This document shows positions 54,789 to 63,785 of a DNA stretch of 64,000 nucleotides, in pieces. The notes under the pieces are model-generated. The model was not told the origin of the DNA and ran no database searches. It saw only the letters and a program-made list of their open reading frames with translations. Positions within the stretch are counted from its first letter, which is position 1; the number at the start of each line of letters is the position of its first letter. The stretch is from the NCBI RefSeq assembly GCF_036014115.1, contig NZ_CP107913.1, positions 9,070,501-9,134,500 of the forward strand, written 5' to 3'. The DNA comes from Streptomyces sp. NBC_00448 (GTDB lineage: Bacteria; Actinomycetota; Actinomycetes; Streptomycetales; Streptomycetaceae). A program made the translations under genes and the position numbers.

Positions 54789-55583
54789 ATGCCCCGCGGA
54801 CGAGACACGGAGATGGGCCCGATGCCGACAAGTGACGACGAGCGGCTGCCACCTGGCCTCGCCCTGGCGTGGGGGCTGACCGCCAAGACCGGGCGGCTGG
54901 GCCGGAAGCCCTCGCAGAGCGTCGAGGGAATCGTCGAAGCGGCTGTCGGGCTGGCCGACGCGGAAGGCTTCGCGGCCCTGTCCATGCCGAACATCGCCAA
55001 GCGGGTGGGGCTCACCGCCAACGCGGTCTACCGGTACGTCAGCTCGCGGGACGAACTGCTGGTGCTCGTCGCCGAGACCGCGTGGGGTCCGGCACCGGAG
55101 CTGGAAACCGGCACGGAGCTGGAAACCGGCACGGACCGGTGGCGAGCCGCGGCCGCCAGGTGGACCCGGGCGATGATCGAGCGATGCGACACCCATCCGT
55201 GGCTGCCCGACCTGCCCATCCGCGGGGCGCCCGCGACCCCGAACCTGCTGCGCTGGACGGAGGTGCTGCTGGAAGCGCTCACCGGCGCCGGGCTGAGCAC
55301 CGCCGAATCGCTAGGGTGCGCGCTGCTGCTCGACGGCTACGCGCGGCGCATCGCCAGTGCCCGCCGCGACGTGCGCAACAGCAGTGCGGCGCCGGTCCAG
55401 TCGGCCGCCGTGGCACAGTTCCTTCAACCACTCCTGCATGAGCACGGATATCCCATTCTGGCGGCCATGATGACGGACAACGCATACGACGACGCCATCG
55501 GCGACGACGACGTGGACTTCGGCCTGACCCGAATCCTGGACGGAATCGAGGTCCTGATCGCTCGACGTACGAAGGGCCGCTGA
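54789..55583 (+). CDS. TetR-family transcriptional regulator
   Basis: The protein has up to 264 residues. The TetR helix-turn-helix is at about residues 45-90 (SVEGIVEAAVGLADAEGFAALSMPNIAKRVGLTANAVYRYVSSRDELL), followed by a helical ligand domain (RWTRAMIERCDTHPW, NLLRWTEVLLEALTGAGLS, ESLGCALLLDGYARRIA) like the TetR_C_33/ TcmR-type branch. Starts at 54789, 54813 and 54822 are possible; GGAG 9 nt before 54822 favours the last. It probably represses itself and the divergent carboxylesterase, and binds the ester substrate or its product (inference). Confidence 0.88.
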   Translation: MPRGRDTEMGPMPTSDDERLPPGLALAWGLTAKTGRLGRKPSQSVEGIVEAAVGLADAEGFAALSMPNIAKRVGLTANAVYRYVSSRDELLVLVAETAWGPAPELETGTELETGTDRWRAAAARWTRAMIERCDTHPWLPDLPIRGAPATPNLLRWTEVLLEALTGAGLSTAESLGCALLLDGYARRIASARRDVRNSSAAPVQSAAVAQFLQPLLHEHGYPILAAMMTDNAYDDAIGDDDVDFGLTRILDGIEVLIARRTKGR

Positions 55584-55657
55584 ACTGCGGCTTATCCAGC
55601 GGGACTTCGGCCCTCCCACCGCCGGTGCGGCCACGCACGCGGCCTGCTGACGGCCGC

Positions 55658-55712
55658 GAAGATGCGCCCGCCCCGGCAGCGGGCCGGGGCGGGCCGGGCC
55701 GGGCGCATCTTC
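55658..55712. repeat. Long hairpin, copy 2 of the dispersed inverted repeat
   Basis: The outer arms GAAGATGCGCCCG (55658-55670) and CGGGCGCATCTTC (55700-55712) pair perfectly and enclose a GC-rich spacer with further pairing. Flanks GGCCGC and GGTTTCCGGA match copy 1 at 47-91. It lies after the TetR gene and can act as its terminator. Nothing else was seen in the 55584-55902 gap. Confidence 0.65.
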
Positions 55713-55902
55713 CAGGGGTTTCCGGACGAATCCGCGCTTCTTCGCGGAGTAGTGCCCCATTCGACGACTCATGGCGCGGCCCCCTCGGTGCCGGTCGTGG
55801 GGTGCACTCTGCTCGGACTCGGCGTCGCCGGGAACCCCGTCGTGCCCGCTCTGATCCCTTGCCTGCCTCAGCTGCGGGTGCCTGTTGCGAGAGGATGTGG
55901 TG

Positions 55903-56505
55903 GTGATCCGCCACGACCCCGAGATGCAGGCCCTGTACCGCCGCTATTGCCTCCCCGCGCGGCGCTATCTGAAGCTCGGCGGAGCGGTCCTTCGCATGCC
56001 GCGCGAGGAGTACGAGCCGTTCGTTCACGCCCTGGCCGCTGATGCGAGGGCTGTCACCGACGCCGAGCTCACCACGCTCTTCGAAGGCAGCTGGCGGGAG
56101 CGGCGCACCGCGGCGTGGTTCGCCGCCGTCTCGCGCCGTGACCACTTCCGCGAGCGGCTGGGAGCGCTGCTGCTGGAGAGCGAGGTCTGCTGCGCGGGAG
56201 GGGCCTACTGCGTCGCGCTGGCGAGTTTCGGCACCGCACGGGACGCCGACCTGCTCGCCGCCTACCTGGATCGCTACCTGCGTCGGCCCGACCTCGCCTA
56301 CGACCAGCCGACGGCCATGGGCGCCCTGGCGTACGCCGACTCCGTCCTGCACGGCGACCGGGCCGGGCGCCTCCTCCAGGAGGGCGGCCTGTGGCGGCAG
56401 TGGTTCCAGGACGCGCCCCACATGCGCGGCGATGACGGCATCTCCACCTACCTGGGCGGCATCCGCCTCGCCTGCGCCGTCGTCGACGAATGCGCCGACA
56501 CCTGA
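55903..56505 (+). CDS. DUF6000-like protein
   Basis: The 200-residue protein starts at one of three consecutive GTG codons; 55903 has the best spacing from GAGAGGA. Its sequence, with RRYLKLGGAVLRMPREEYEPFVHAL, ELTTLFEGSWRERRTAAWFAAVSRRDHFRERLGALLLESEVCCAGGAYCVALASFGTARDADLLAAYLDRYLRRPDLAYDQPTAMGAL, recalls the DUF6000 family of actinomycetes, cytosolic helical proteins of unknown function. Helix pairs of HEAT type appear in the middle. No partner gene is evident. Confidence 0.7.
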   Translation: MIRHDPEMQALYRRYCLPARRYLKLGGAVLRMPREEYEPFVHALAADARAVTDAELTTLFEGSWRERRTAAWFAAVSRRDHFRERLGALLLESEVCCAGGAYCVALASFGTARDADLLAAYLDRYLRRPDLAYDQPTAMGALAYADSVLHGDRAGRLLQEGGLWRQWFQDAPHMRGDDGISTYLGGIRLACAVVDECADT

Positions 56506-56679
56506 CCTCCTTGGCTTCTCACCGTCACACCGACTACGGAACAGAGCCGTTCGCCACACAGACCCGGCCCGCGGACGATGCGAGAACGGCGTCCTGTCAC
56601 CGGGATCTCCGGCTTCCGGACTGGAAGCTAAGGACACCGTGGGGGACGACATGGCCGCAACCGGCATGCGCCTGGTGGC

Positions 56680-56892
56680 GAGCGGCGAGACCGACGAGGA
56701 TCAGGAGGAACTCGCCGATACGGCTGCACAGTCGAGGAGACGGCTCCTCGAACTGGCCCCGCCCGCACGGTCGAGGTCGACGTCGGAGGCGGCCCGGGTG
56801 AGCAGACCCTGCGGCTCGCCCATCTCGGCGCCACCCATCTCAGGGTCGGCGGCCGGGGCGACATCCTGATCCACGTCCAGGTACGCGACTGA
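56680..56892 (+). pseudogene. DnaJ C-terminal-domain-like remnant
   Basis: In the frame ending at the TGA 56890-56892 the sequence reads CTVEETAPRTGPARTVEVDV, then EQTLRLAHLGATHL and GGRGDILIHVQVRD, resembling the client-binding C-terminal domain of DnaJ/CbpA proteins (RT-VEVDV, LRL-LG, GGRGDLLVHV). No start codon, J domain or glycine-rich region was found upstream, so it looks like a truncated copy. A different frame (56639-56869) is open but codes for no known motif. The rest of the 56506-57064 gap appears empty. Confidence 0.4.
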
Positions 56893-57064
56893 GCACACCC
56901 CGAGCCCTTCCCGACCTGCCCGGGCCGACCGCGCAACGTAGCCCACGCGTTCACGTCGTAGCGCCGGCAATCGCGCATTCGCCGGGCCGCCGGGGCGGGC
57001 GTAGCGTGGAGCATACGTTCGGAAAGCCGCGATGAGGATTCCTCAGCGTGAGGAGCTGACGCGT

Positions 57065-57241
57065 ATGAGTAAGAACTCCCAGGTGAAGGGCCACCACGGT
57101 CTGGGTGCGCGGGGACAGGGAAAGCTGCTCTACTTCCACACCCAGATCGCGCATGTGGTGCGGGAGTCCAAAGACCAGATTCTCGACAAACGTCACCGCC
57201 CGCACGATCACCGGCAGCCCAACGGCCACTGGACGTCGTGA
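57065..57241 (+). CDS. Small basic hypothetical protein
   Basis: The 58-residue protein starts at ATG 57065 with GAGGAG about 9 nt upstream. It is rich in His, Lys and Arg (KGHHGLGARGQGK, DKRHRPHDHRQPNGHW), with no Cys, membrane segment or signal peptide. It ends 6 bases before the baeRF3-like gene and is probably in the same operon, possibly as a small nucleic-acid- or ribosome-binding partner. I do not recognise the family. Confidence 0.55.
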   Translation: MSKNSQVKGHHGLGARGQGKLLYFHTQIAHVVRESKDQILDKRHRPHDHRQPNGHWTS

Positions 57242-57247
57242 CTCGCC

Positions 57248-58420
57248 ATGGCTCACATATCTGATCTGACACCCGAAATCCTGGCCGCCCTGCGCACCCC
57301 GAGGCCGTATCCCGCGATCACCCTGGCCATGCCGACCGAGCGGGACTTCCCGTTCGGCGAGAAGGACCGCATCATGCTGCGTGACCTCACCATCGAGGCC
57401 AGGCGACAGCTGGCGGAAGACCCGGACGTGGAGCGGGGCGCGGCGCTGGAGCTGCGGGACCGCATGCTGGTTCCTGACGTGATCGAGGACGCGACCGATC
57501 CGGTCCGTGCCCACGACGCGCTGGTGATCTATGTGACGCCGGGGGAGGACGTCCAGGTGTGGCAACTGACGTCGCCCCTCACGCCGCGCGTGGAGTTCGC
57601 CACGGTGTTCCTGACTCGTTACCTCGTGGCCGCCGAGCAGCGCTCGCAGCCCTACCTGGTCCTCGTCCTCGATCAGGAGATGTGCCGGCTGTACAGAGGG
57701 TCGGACCGGCAGTTGGTGGAGGTGAGGGAGCACGGCTTCCCCGACTCGCCGCAGATCCCTTCACCCGAGGATTCCCTGCCCGGGCCCATTCCCCACTCGG
57801 CGCCTTACGAGGGACACGGCGAGCGGGTCAAGCAGTATCTGCGGACCGTCGACGCCCGGCTGAAGCCGGTGATGAAGGAGTACAACGGGGCGCCGCTGTT
57901 CGTCATCGGCAGCGACAAGATGCTCTCGGCGTTCAAGGGACTCAACGGCCACGCACACCTGATCGCCGGCGCGTTGCCGCTGACCGGCATGAACACGCGT
58001 CCGGCCGCGGAAGTGGCGGAGCGGTGTGAGCCGCTCCTCGCGGACTTCCACGCCCGGCAGGTCGCGGAAGCCGTCGCGGAACTGGACGCGGCACGCGCAC
58101 AGGACAAGTACGCGAGCGGGGCCCCGCAGGTGTGGACCGCGGTCGCCGACAAACGGGTGCGCCGACTGGTCGTGGAGGAGAGTCTGGTGCTCGCGGGCAG
58201 GGTCGGCGGCGACGGGCGGGAGTTGGAGGTCGTGCCGTTCCCCGAACCGGTGACGCTGCCGGACCCGAAGCCGGATGTGGAGCCGCCGGCCCGCGCGTCC
58301 GGCGTGGCTACCGACATCGTCGAACAACTGGTGGAGAACGCCATGTTGGCGGAGTCCCGGGTGATGTTCGTGCCCGACGGAACGCTCCCCGACGGTGTGG
58401 CGGCGGTGCTGCGGTACTGA
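57248..58420 (+). CDS. baeRF family 3-like protein (bacterial release-factor-like domains)
   Basis: The 390-residue protein starts at ATG 57248. YPAITLAMPT near the N-terminus, a central eRF1-like part with PYLVLVLDQEMCRLYRGS and GHGERVKQYLRTVDARLKPVMKEYNGAPLFVIGSDKMLSAFKGL, and the C-terminal IVEQLVENAMLAESRVMFVPDGTLPDGVAAVLRY match bacterial archaeo-eukaryotic release factor family 3. These are thought to bind ribosomes in stress or translation quality control; the role is not established. The codirectional small basic protein upstream and a strong terminator downstream define a two-gene unit. Confidence 0.8.
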   Translation: MAHISDLTPEILAALRTPRPYPAITLAMPTERDFPFGEKDRIMLRDLTIEARRQLAEDPDVERGAALELRDRMLVPDVIEDATDPVRAHDALVIYVTPGEDVQVWQLTSPLTPRVEFATVFLTRYLVAAEQRSQPYLVLVLDQEMCRLYRGSDRQLVEVREHGFPDSPQIPSPEDSLPGPIPHSAPYEGHGERVKQYLRTVDARLKPVMKEYNGAPLFVIGSDKMLSAFKGLNGHAHLIAGALPLTGMNTRPAAEVAERCEPLLADFHARQVAEAVAELDAARAQDKYASGAPQVWTAVADKRVRRLVVEESLVLAGRVGGDGRELEVVPFPEPVTLPDPKPDVEPPARASGVATDIVEQLVENAMLAESRVMFVPDGTLPDGVAAVLRY

Positions 58421-58439
58421 CCGCCGTAGGCGGTGAGAG

Positions 58440-58482
58440 CCGGCCCCGCGCCGCGGACGAACAGGGCGTGGCGCGGGGCCGG
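58440..58482 (+). terminator. Terminator after the baeRF3-like gene
   Basis: Perfect 13-bp arms CCGGCCCCGCGCC (58440-58452) and GGCGCGGGGCCGG (58470-58482) begin 20 bases after the stop codon. Confidence 0.8.
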
Positions 58483-58484
58483 GA

Positions 58485-58664
58485 CGTGTGCCGCAGCGGG
58501 ACATACGCGGACTCGTGCTCCCACCGCTGGTGGTCGAGGGCGACCAGGGCCGAGGCCGGGTAGCGGCGGGCGTCGGTCGAGGTGGCGGCGAGGCGGTGGA
58601 AGCCGGTGAACGACGTGCCGTCCGGCGCCCGCCCGCCGTCTGGAGCTGTCCGGCGTCGGACCAC
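58485..58664 (-). pseudogene. IS4-type transposase remnant
   Basis: Read leftward, the segment encodes GFHRLAATSTDARRYPAS, then LVALDHQRWEHESAYVPLRHT. This resembles the C-terminal part of IS4-family transposases (YRLITTLTDARRYPA, LVRLYHERWEIESAY-LRHT), which holds the catalytic Glu in HERWEIES. Only about 45 residues survive, ending at the terminator. No inverted ends or target duplication were found, so it is an old insertion scar. Confidence 0.6.
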
Positions 58665-58713
58665 GGGCCCGGTCCCGCCGAAGCGGAACCGGGCCTGCCG
58701 GGGTGATCGGGCG

Positions 58714-61700
58714 TCAACTCACCTCGTACGCCCGGATCATCGTCTGGGTCACCGTCGCGCCCTGGCCATCGGCCAGCGTGACGCGCAGGTGGACGAAGCC
58801 ACCCGCCGCGGCGTCACCCGGAAGCGAGGCCTGCCAGGTGCCGTGGACGCGCTTGACGGTGGCGGCGTGCCAGTCCGCGACCGCGTCCGTCGTCGTCTCG
58901 GAACCGTAGGCGTACTCCAAGGTCACGTCGTCCAGGGCGACGGGACCGGTCGTCCCGTCCACGACGGCGCCCAGGCCGATCGTCGTCGCCACACCGGCCG
59001 GACGCGTGTTGCGCAGGTCGGAGGGGACGTCGACCTGGGGTATCAGGAGTCGCTGGGTGCCCTGGGTCTCGGCGCCGGACCGGAACGTCCACGTCGTGTC
59101 GTACGCGAGGCCCACCCGGTCGGTGGCGGTGGCCGGGCGCTGCCAGTTCCGGTGGAACGTCAGCTCGGTGCTGTCCTGCGGCAGCGTGAAGACGCCCGCC
59201 GTGGACGGTTGCGGCACCCCGTCGATGAGGAGTTGGCTGGTGCCGCGGTCGTTGGAGCCGATGGTGTTGTCGTGGCCGCCCGCGTCGCCGAACGGCGCCA
59301 TGGAGAAGGTCAGACGGTCGCTGTCACGGGTCATGAGCGGGGCGCTGTACGTGTTGCGTACCGGCCCGTAGGGCGACTTGTACCACTCGGCGTCGGAACT
59401 GCCCGTGGCGAACGCGTGCGGGCCGTCGTAGCCGGTGCTGCCGTATGGGCTCAGGTCGCGGCGCATCAGTGTCGTCCACACCAGGCCGCTGTCGCCTGAC
59501 GGGGTGAAGAACTCGGTGCGCTCCTGCGGCGCGTGCAGCGGCAGCGTGGTGCCGCCCGCCCAGGTGGAGGCGATGCCGGGGACACCGACCTCGACGTCCG
59601 ACCAGTACGTGGCGTCCGACGCGCTCTGCACGTGGTACCGGGCGTCGGACCGCGACAGGTCCTTGTCGCGGGTGCGGATCTCGCCGGGCCGGATGGCGTC
59701 CTGCGAGGTGGTGGCCAGGTTGTACAGGTACGGGCTCATGGCGCTCGCGGTGCCCGACCAGCTCACCGTGGCCGTGCCGCCGGCCGCCTCGGCCTTGAGG
59801 GCCAGCGAGTCGTCCCAGGTGATGGTGGCCTCGGGCACGCCCGTGCTGCCGGTGACCTGGAAACGGCCCTGGGTGTCGGGGACGGCGGCGAGCACACCGG
59901 CCGCGCCCGCCTTGGTGGCGGCCGTCTGCCAGGTGTAGCCGTTGCCGCCCCCGGTCCCGGCGTCGACCAGGGCGATCTTGCCCTTGAGGTCGGCGGCGGC
60001 GAAGTCGGCGTCCGAGCCCGAGCCGATCGGCACGACCTCGGCGGAGCCCTTGCCGTCGAACTCGGTGCTCATCTGCACGGGCAGCGTGTCCAGGGTGCGG
60101 CCACCGCCCGTGACGAGAGCGGCGAGCGGCGCCGTCTCCCGCGCGGCGGCGAGGAACGTCAGGTCAGCGGCATGGGAGACCTTCTGCGCGTAGATCTCCT
60201 TGACGTACGCGGGCACGGACTCGATGTAGGACGCCTTGCGCTGGCGGGCGTCGTCGAGGGCGACGGCGACGCCGATGGCGTAGCCCTGCGCCTGGGCGGG
60301 CCGGTCGGTCTTCCAGGAGATCCGGTCGGCGTCGCGGGCGTCGAGGGTGACGGTGGTGTCGCCGGAGACGGTGACCTTCGGGTCGTACATCTGCGAGACG
60401 GAGGCGACGTCGCCGACGTCGCCGGCGACGTCACGCGTCATGATCAGGCCGCTGAGCGAGTAACTGCCCAGCGGGACACGGATCGTGGTGGCGCCCGCGG
60501 CCGGGTAGCCGAGTTCGTAGCGAGCGGCGGTGTCGTGGTGATCGTCGAAGAGCTGGAACGTCGAGGGGGACGCGGCCGCGTCGCCGTGCCGGTCGATGCC
60601 CTTGACGGTCAGGTTCGCCGACGGCGCCTCCATGGAGACCCCGAACGGCACGGTGACCCGCACCCCGTGGGCACCGGTGGCGACCAGGCGGCCGGTGACC
60701 GTGCCGTAGTCGCCGGCGTCGAGACGGGCACCGGGGTCGAGGACGACGGGGACGTCGGCGGTGCCGCGCGCGGGCACGGTGACCAGGCCCTTGCCCGCCC
60801 GCGCGAAGCCCGCCAGGCGGGAACCGTCGTCGCCGCGCACGTCGGTGACGCCGACCGAGAGGGTGACGGCCTTGGCGGTGAGGTTGGTCAGCGTGACCGG
60901 CTCGGTGACCGGGTCGAGGTCCTTCTGCGGATACGCGAAGTCGCCCAGCAGCGGCTGCGCGTCACCGACGACCGGCTGCGTCACGGCGCGCGCCACGTCC
61001 ATCGGGCCGGCGCCCTGCTCCAGGACGGGCACGTCGGTCGCGGCGGCCGACGAGGTCAGCAACGCCTTGACGCGGGCCGGGGTGTAGTCGGGGTGCTGCT
61101 GGAACAGCAGCGCCGCGCCGCCGGAGACGTGCGGTGTGGCCATCGAGGTGCCGGACATCGTCTGGTACGCCAGGTCGCCCCGGCCGCCCGCGCGCGCGGC
61201 AACGACGTCGACACCCTGCGAGGCGATGTCGGGCTTGGCGCTCTTGCCGTCCACGGACGGGCCGCGGCTGGAGAAGGAGGCCGTCCTGTCGTCGCGGTCG
61301 AGCGCGCCGACGGTCAGGGCAGCGGGGGCGCAACCGGGCGTGGAGACGCTCTGGTGCACGCCGTCGTTGCCCGCCGCGATCACGAACAGCGCCTTGTCGC
61401 TCAGGCTCTGCACGGCGTCCACGTCGGGCCCGGTGCAACTGCCGGAACCCGACGCGCCCAGCGACATGGAGACGACCTTGGCGCCCTCGGCGACGGCCCA
61501 CTGCATGCCGTTGATGATGTCGCTGGTGGTGCCGGAACCGTCGTCCCCGAGGACCTTGCCGACGAGCAGGTCGGCCTTGGGAGCCATGCCCGCGTACGTG
61601 CCGTGGGAGGCGGCGCCGGTGCCGGCGATCGTCGAGGCGGTGTGGGTGCCGTGGCCGGTGCGGTCGTCGGAGTCGGCGCCGTTGACGAACACCTTCGTCT

Positions 61701-62487
61701 CGGCGATCCGGCCCGCGAGGTCCGGGTGGTCGGCGTCGATGCCGGTGTCCAGGACGGCGACCTTGACGCCGGAGCCGTCGAGCCCGGCGCGGTGCGCGGT
61801 GGCGGCGCCGGTCAGCGGGACGGTGGGGCCGGGCAGGTCGGTCACGGCCGAGCCCGTGACCTTGGCGTCGAGCCAGATCCTGGTGACGCCGCCGGCCGAG
61901 CGGGCGGTCCTGCTGCCGTTCGGGGCGAGGACCTGCCAGGCATCGACCGCCTCCTTCTTGGTGACCGCCAGGCCGGCGCCGCCGATGGAGTCCAGCGTCG
62001 ACGTGGTGGAGACGCCGGGGACGGCGGCGCGGGCCGCCTTGCCGCCCGCGTACTGGACGATGACGGGCATCGTGCCGGTGGACGCGTCGTCGTAGCCGTC
62101 GGAGACGAGCTTGCCGATGTCGAAGAGTTCGGGGTCCACGAGCCCGGCGTCGATGAGCTTCTCGACGCCCGCGGGGAAGATGTAGGTCCGCTCGCCGTCC
62201 TGCCACACGGCGGCCGGGTGGTCGGTGCCGGTGACCGTGCGCGGGGCGGCCGAAAGGACCCGGCCGCCGCTGTCCACCCGGGCGTCCACGACATCGCCGG
62301 TGACCAAGGTGACGGACACCGCGCGGCCGGTCCCGGCGGGGGTCGCCGGCGACGTCCGGTCCGCCGCGTCGGTGGCGGTGGCGGTGGCTGTGGGCGCGGC
62401 CGCGGTGGCCGCTGTGGCCCCCACCGCCATCAGGGCCGCTGCCGCGATCGAGGCGGCGATCGGCCGCCAGCGTCTGGTGCGTCTCAT
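58714..62487 (-). CDS. Secreted subtilisin-family (S8) serine protease, large multidomain
   Basis: The 1257-residue precursor starts at ATG 62487 (GGAGAAC upstream) with a Sec signal peptide (ASIAAAALMAVGATAATAAA). A propeptide of about 200 residues precedes the S8 domain with Asp247 (VAVLDTGID), His279 (GHGTHTAS), oxyanion Asn374 (AAGND) and Ser448 (GTSMATPH), the full triad. About 800 residues follow: Ig-like sandwiches (VTEPVTLTNLTAKAVTLSVGV), a PA-type inserted domain (DLKGKIALVDAGTGGGNGYTWQTAATKAGAAGVLAA) and a C-terminal beta-rich domain. This is the size of the large Streptomyces S8 peptidases. A LuxR-type regulator on the same strand is 142 bases upstream. Confidence 0.92.
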   Translation of the reverse strand: MRRTRRWRPIAASIAAAALMAVGATAATAAAPTATATATDAADRTSPATPAGTGRAVSVTLVTGDVVDARVDSGGRVLSAAPRTVTGTDHPAAVWQDGERTYIFPAGVEKLIDAGLVDPELFDIGKLVSDGYDDASTGTMPVIVQYAGGKAARAAVPGVSTTSTLDSIGGAGLAVTKKEAVDAWQVLAPNGSRTARSAGGVTRIWLDAKVTGSAVTDLPGPTVPLTGAATAHRAGLDGSGVKVAVLDTGIDADHPDLAGRIAETKVFVNGADSDDRTGHGTHTASTIAGTGAASHGTYAGMAPKADLLVGKVLGDDGSGTTSDIINGMQWAVAEGAKVVSMSLGASGSGSCTGPDVDAVQSLSDKALFVIAAGNDGVHQSVSTPGCAPAALTVGALDRDDRTASFSSRGPSVDGKSAKPDIASQGVDVVAARAGGRGDLAYQTMSGTSMATPHVSGGAALLFQQHPDYTPARVKALLTSSAAATDVPVLEQGAGPMDVARAVTQPVVGDAQPLLGDFAYPQKDLDPVTEPVTLTNLTAKAVTLSVGVTDVRGDDGSRLAGFARAGKGLVTVPARGTADVPVVLDPGARLDAGDYGTVTGRLVATGAHGVRVTVPFGVSMEAPSANLTVKGIDRHGDAAASPSTFQLFDDHHDTAARYELGYPAAGATTIRVPLGSYSLSGLIMTRDVAGDVGDVASVSQMYDPKVTVSGDTTVTLDARDADRISWKTDRPAQAQGYAIGVAVALDDARQRKASYIESVPAYVKEIYAQKVSHAADLTFLAAARETAPLAALVTGGGRTLDTLPVQMSTEFDGKGSAEVVPIGSGSDADFAAADLKGKIALVDAGTGGGNGYTWQTAATKAGAAGVLAAVPDTQGRFQVTGSTGVPEATITWDDSLALKAEAAGGTATVSWSGTASAMSPYLYNLATTSQDAIRPGEIRTRDKDLSRSDARYHVQSASDATYWSDVEVGVPGIASTWAGGTTLPLHAPQERTEFFTPSGDSGLVWTTLMRRDLSPYGSTGYDGPHAFATGSSDAEWYKSPYGPVRNTYSAPLMTRDSDRLTFSMAPFGDAGGHDNTIGSNDRGTSQLLIDGVPQPSTAGVFTLPQDSTELTFHRNWQRPATATDRVGLAYDTTWTFRSGAETQGTQRLLIPQVDVPSDLRNTRPAGVATTIGLGAVVDGTTGPVALDDVTLEYAYGSETTTDAVADWHAATVKRVHGTWQASLPGDAAAGGFVHLRVTLADGQGATVTQTMIRAYEVS

Positions 62488-62629
62488 GGATGTTCTCCAG
62501 TGCGTCGGGGGAGGGGTGCGTCGGGTGCGGGTGAGCACCAGATTCGCCAGCTCCCGTTCCGCATGGGGGCTTTGGGGCAGGCGAGAGCACGTCATGACGT
62601 AATTTCGACGCCCCGCCGTGACGCCCCGC

Positions 62630-63643
62630 TCAGGTGGTGAGCCATCCTCTGAGCGCGGCCTGGACCCCGGCCTGGAAGCGGGTCTCGGCGTTGAGGGCCC
62701 GCAGCAGGTGGCTGATCCGGCGCCGCACGGTGTGGACGTGCAGGTCCATCCGCCGGGCGATCGCCTCGTCCTTCAGGCCGGAGGTGAGCAGTGTCAGCAA
62801 CTCCCGGTCCTGCTCGGTGATCCCGTCCCCCGGGGCCGCCCCGATCGGCATGGAGCGTTCCCACACCGCGTCGAACAGCGGCACGAGGGCGTTGCTCAGC
62901 AGCGCGTCACTGACCACCAGCGCCGATGCGGTGGGGTCGGCCGCGTCGGTGGGCGGCAGCAGCGTCACCCGCCGGTCCACGGTGATCAGCTTCGTCGGCA
63001 GGTTGGTGCCCAACCGGAGGTGGACGCCCTGGGCGGCGAGGTCGTTGAGCCCCCGGGCCCGGCCGGGATAGCTCAGGCCGTCCCGGTCCACGACCGTGCG
63101 GACCCGCACGCCGCGCCGTACCGCGTCGGCGACGCCGAGCGGGGCCGGCATGCCGCCCGGGGCGCTGGCCGCGTACGGCGGCCGGTCCAGCAGGGCCAGG
63201 TCCTCGCGGGCGGACAGCAGCAGCGAGTTGACCCGCTCGGCGATCGCCTCCCGGCCGTGGAGCGTCTCGATGCCGGTGGCCGGGGCGGCCCGGGTGGCGC
63301 TCAGGAGCTGGGCGGCGATCCGGTCCACCGAGCCGGCCAGCGTCTCGAGGTCGGCCGACTCGCGCAGCAGGTGTGCCTGGCGACGGTGGATCAGGTTGCG
63401 CAGCGCGGTGGCCGGCGGGACGGCGCGGGGCAGGCCGGAGCCGCCGGCGGGCGGCAGGGTGAAGCCGTACGCGCCGAGCCGGTCGAGAGCGTCCGTGAGA
63501 CGGCGGCCGGACAGGCCGAGGGCCGCGGCCAGGGCGTCATGTGAGGGGTACGCGGGGACCTCCCACAGCGCTTCGTAGACGCCGAGTTCGTCGGCTCCCA
63601 GCCCGAGGGCCGCCCAGTCGCCCTGTACTCCCTCCCATGCCAC
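62630..63643 (-). CDS. LuxR-type HTH regulator with TrmB-like N-terminus
   Basis: The 337-residue protein has a C-terminal LuxR helix-turn-helix at about residues 270-325 (LTLLTSGLKDEAIARRMDLHVHTVRRRISHLLRALNAETRFQAG) and an N-terminal TrmB-like winged helix (LGADELGVYEALWEVPAYPSHDALAAALGLSGRRLTDALDRLGAYGF), with a middle domain that has a PLD-like fold (REDLALLDRPPY, VVDRDGLSYPGRARGLNDLAAQGVHLRLG). GTG 63643 gives the usual MAWEG-type start; earlier GTG codons lack ribosome binding sites. Such regulators often sit next to subtilisin-like protease genes in Streptomyces, so it may control the protease downstream. Confidence 0.82.
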   Translation of the reverse strand: MAWEGVQGDWAALGLGADELGVYEALWEVPAYPSHDALAAALGLSGRRLTDALDRLGAYGFTLPPAGGSGLPRAVPPATALRNLIHRRQAHLLRESADLETLAGSVDRIAAQLLSATRAAPATGIETLHGREAIAERVNSLLLSAREDLALLDRPPYAASAPGGMPAPLGVADAVRRGVRVRTVVDRDGLSYPGRARGLNDLAAQGVHLRLGTNLPTKLITVDRRVTLLPPTDAADPTASALVVSDALLSNALVPLFDAVWERSMPIGAAPGDGITEQDRELLTLLTSGLKDEAIARRMDLHVHTVRRRISHLLRALNAETRFQAGVQAALRGWLTT

Positions 63644-63785
63644 GACGACGATCTTCGTCCTCACACCCGGGCCACACAAGTGTGCAGGTCCACAAGTCCG
63701 TACCGGTGAAGCCTTGTTCGGGTGCCGGCCGCGCGACTTTCATGGCCGCGTCCGTTCACGAACCCGTGGCATCGGAGGCAGCACC

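Noticed and set aside
56639..56869. Small rightward gene in the alternative frame
   Set aside because: The first residues look acceptable but the second half is Ser/Arg/Pro-rich, while the other frame has a DnaJ-like pattern.
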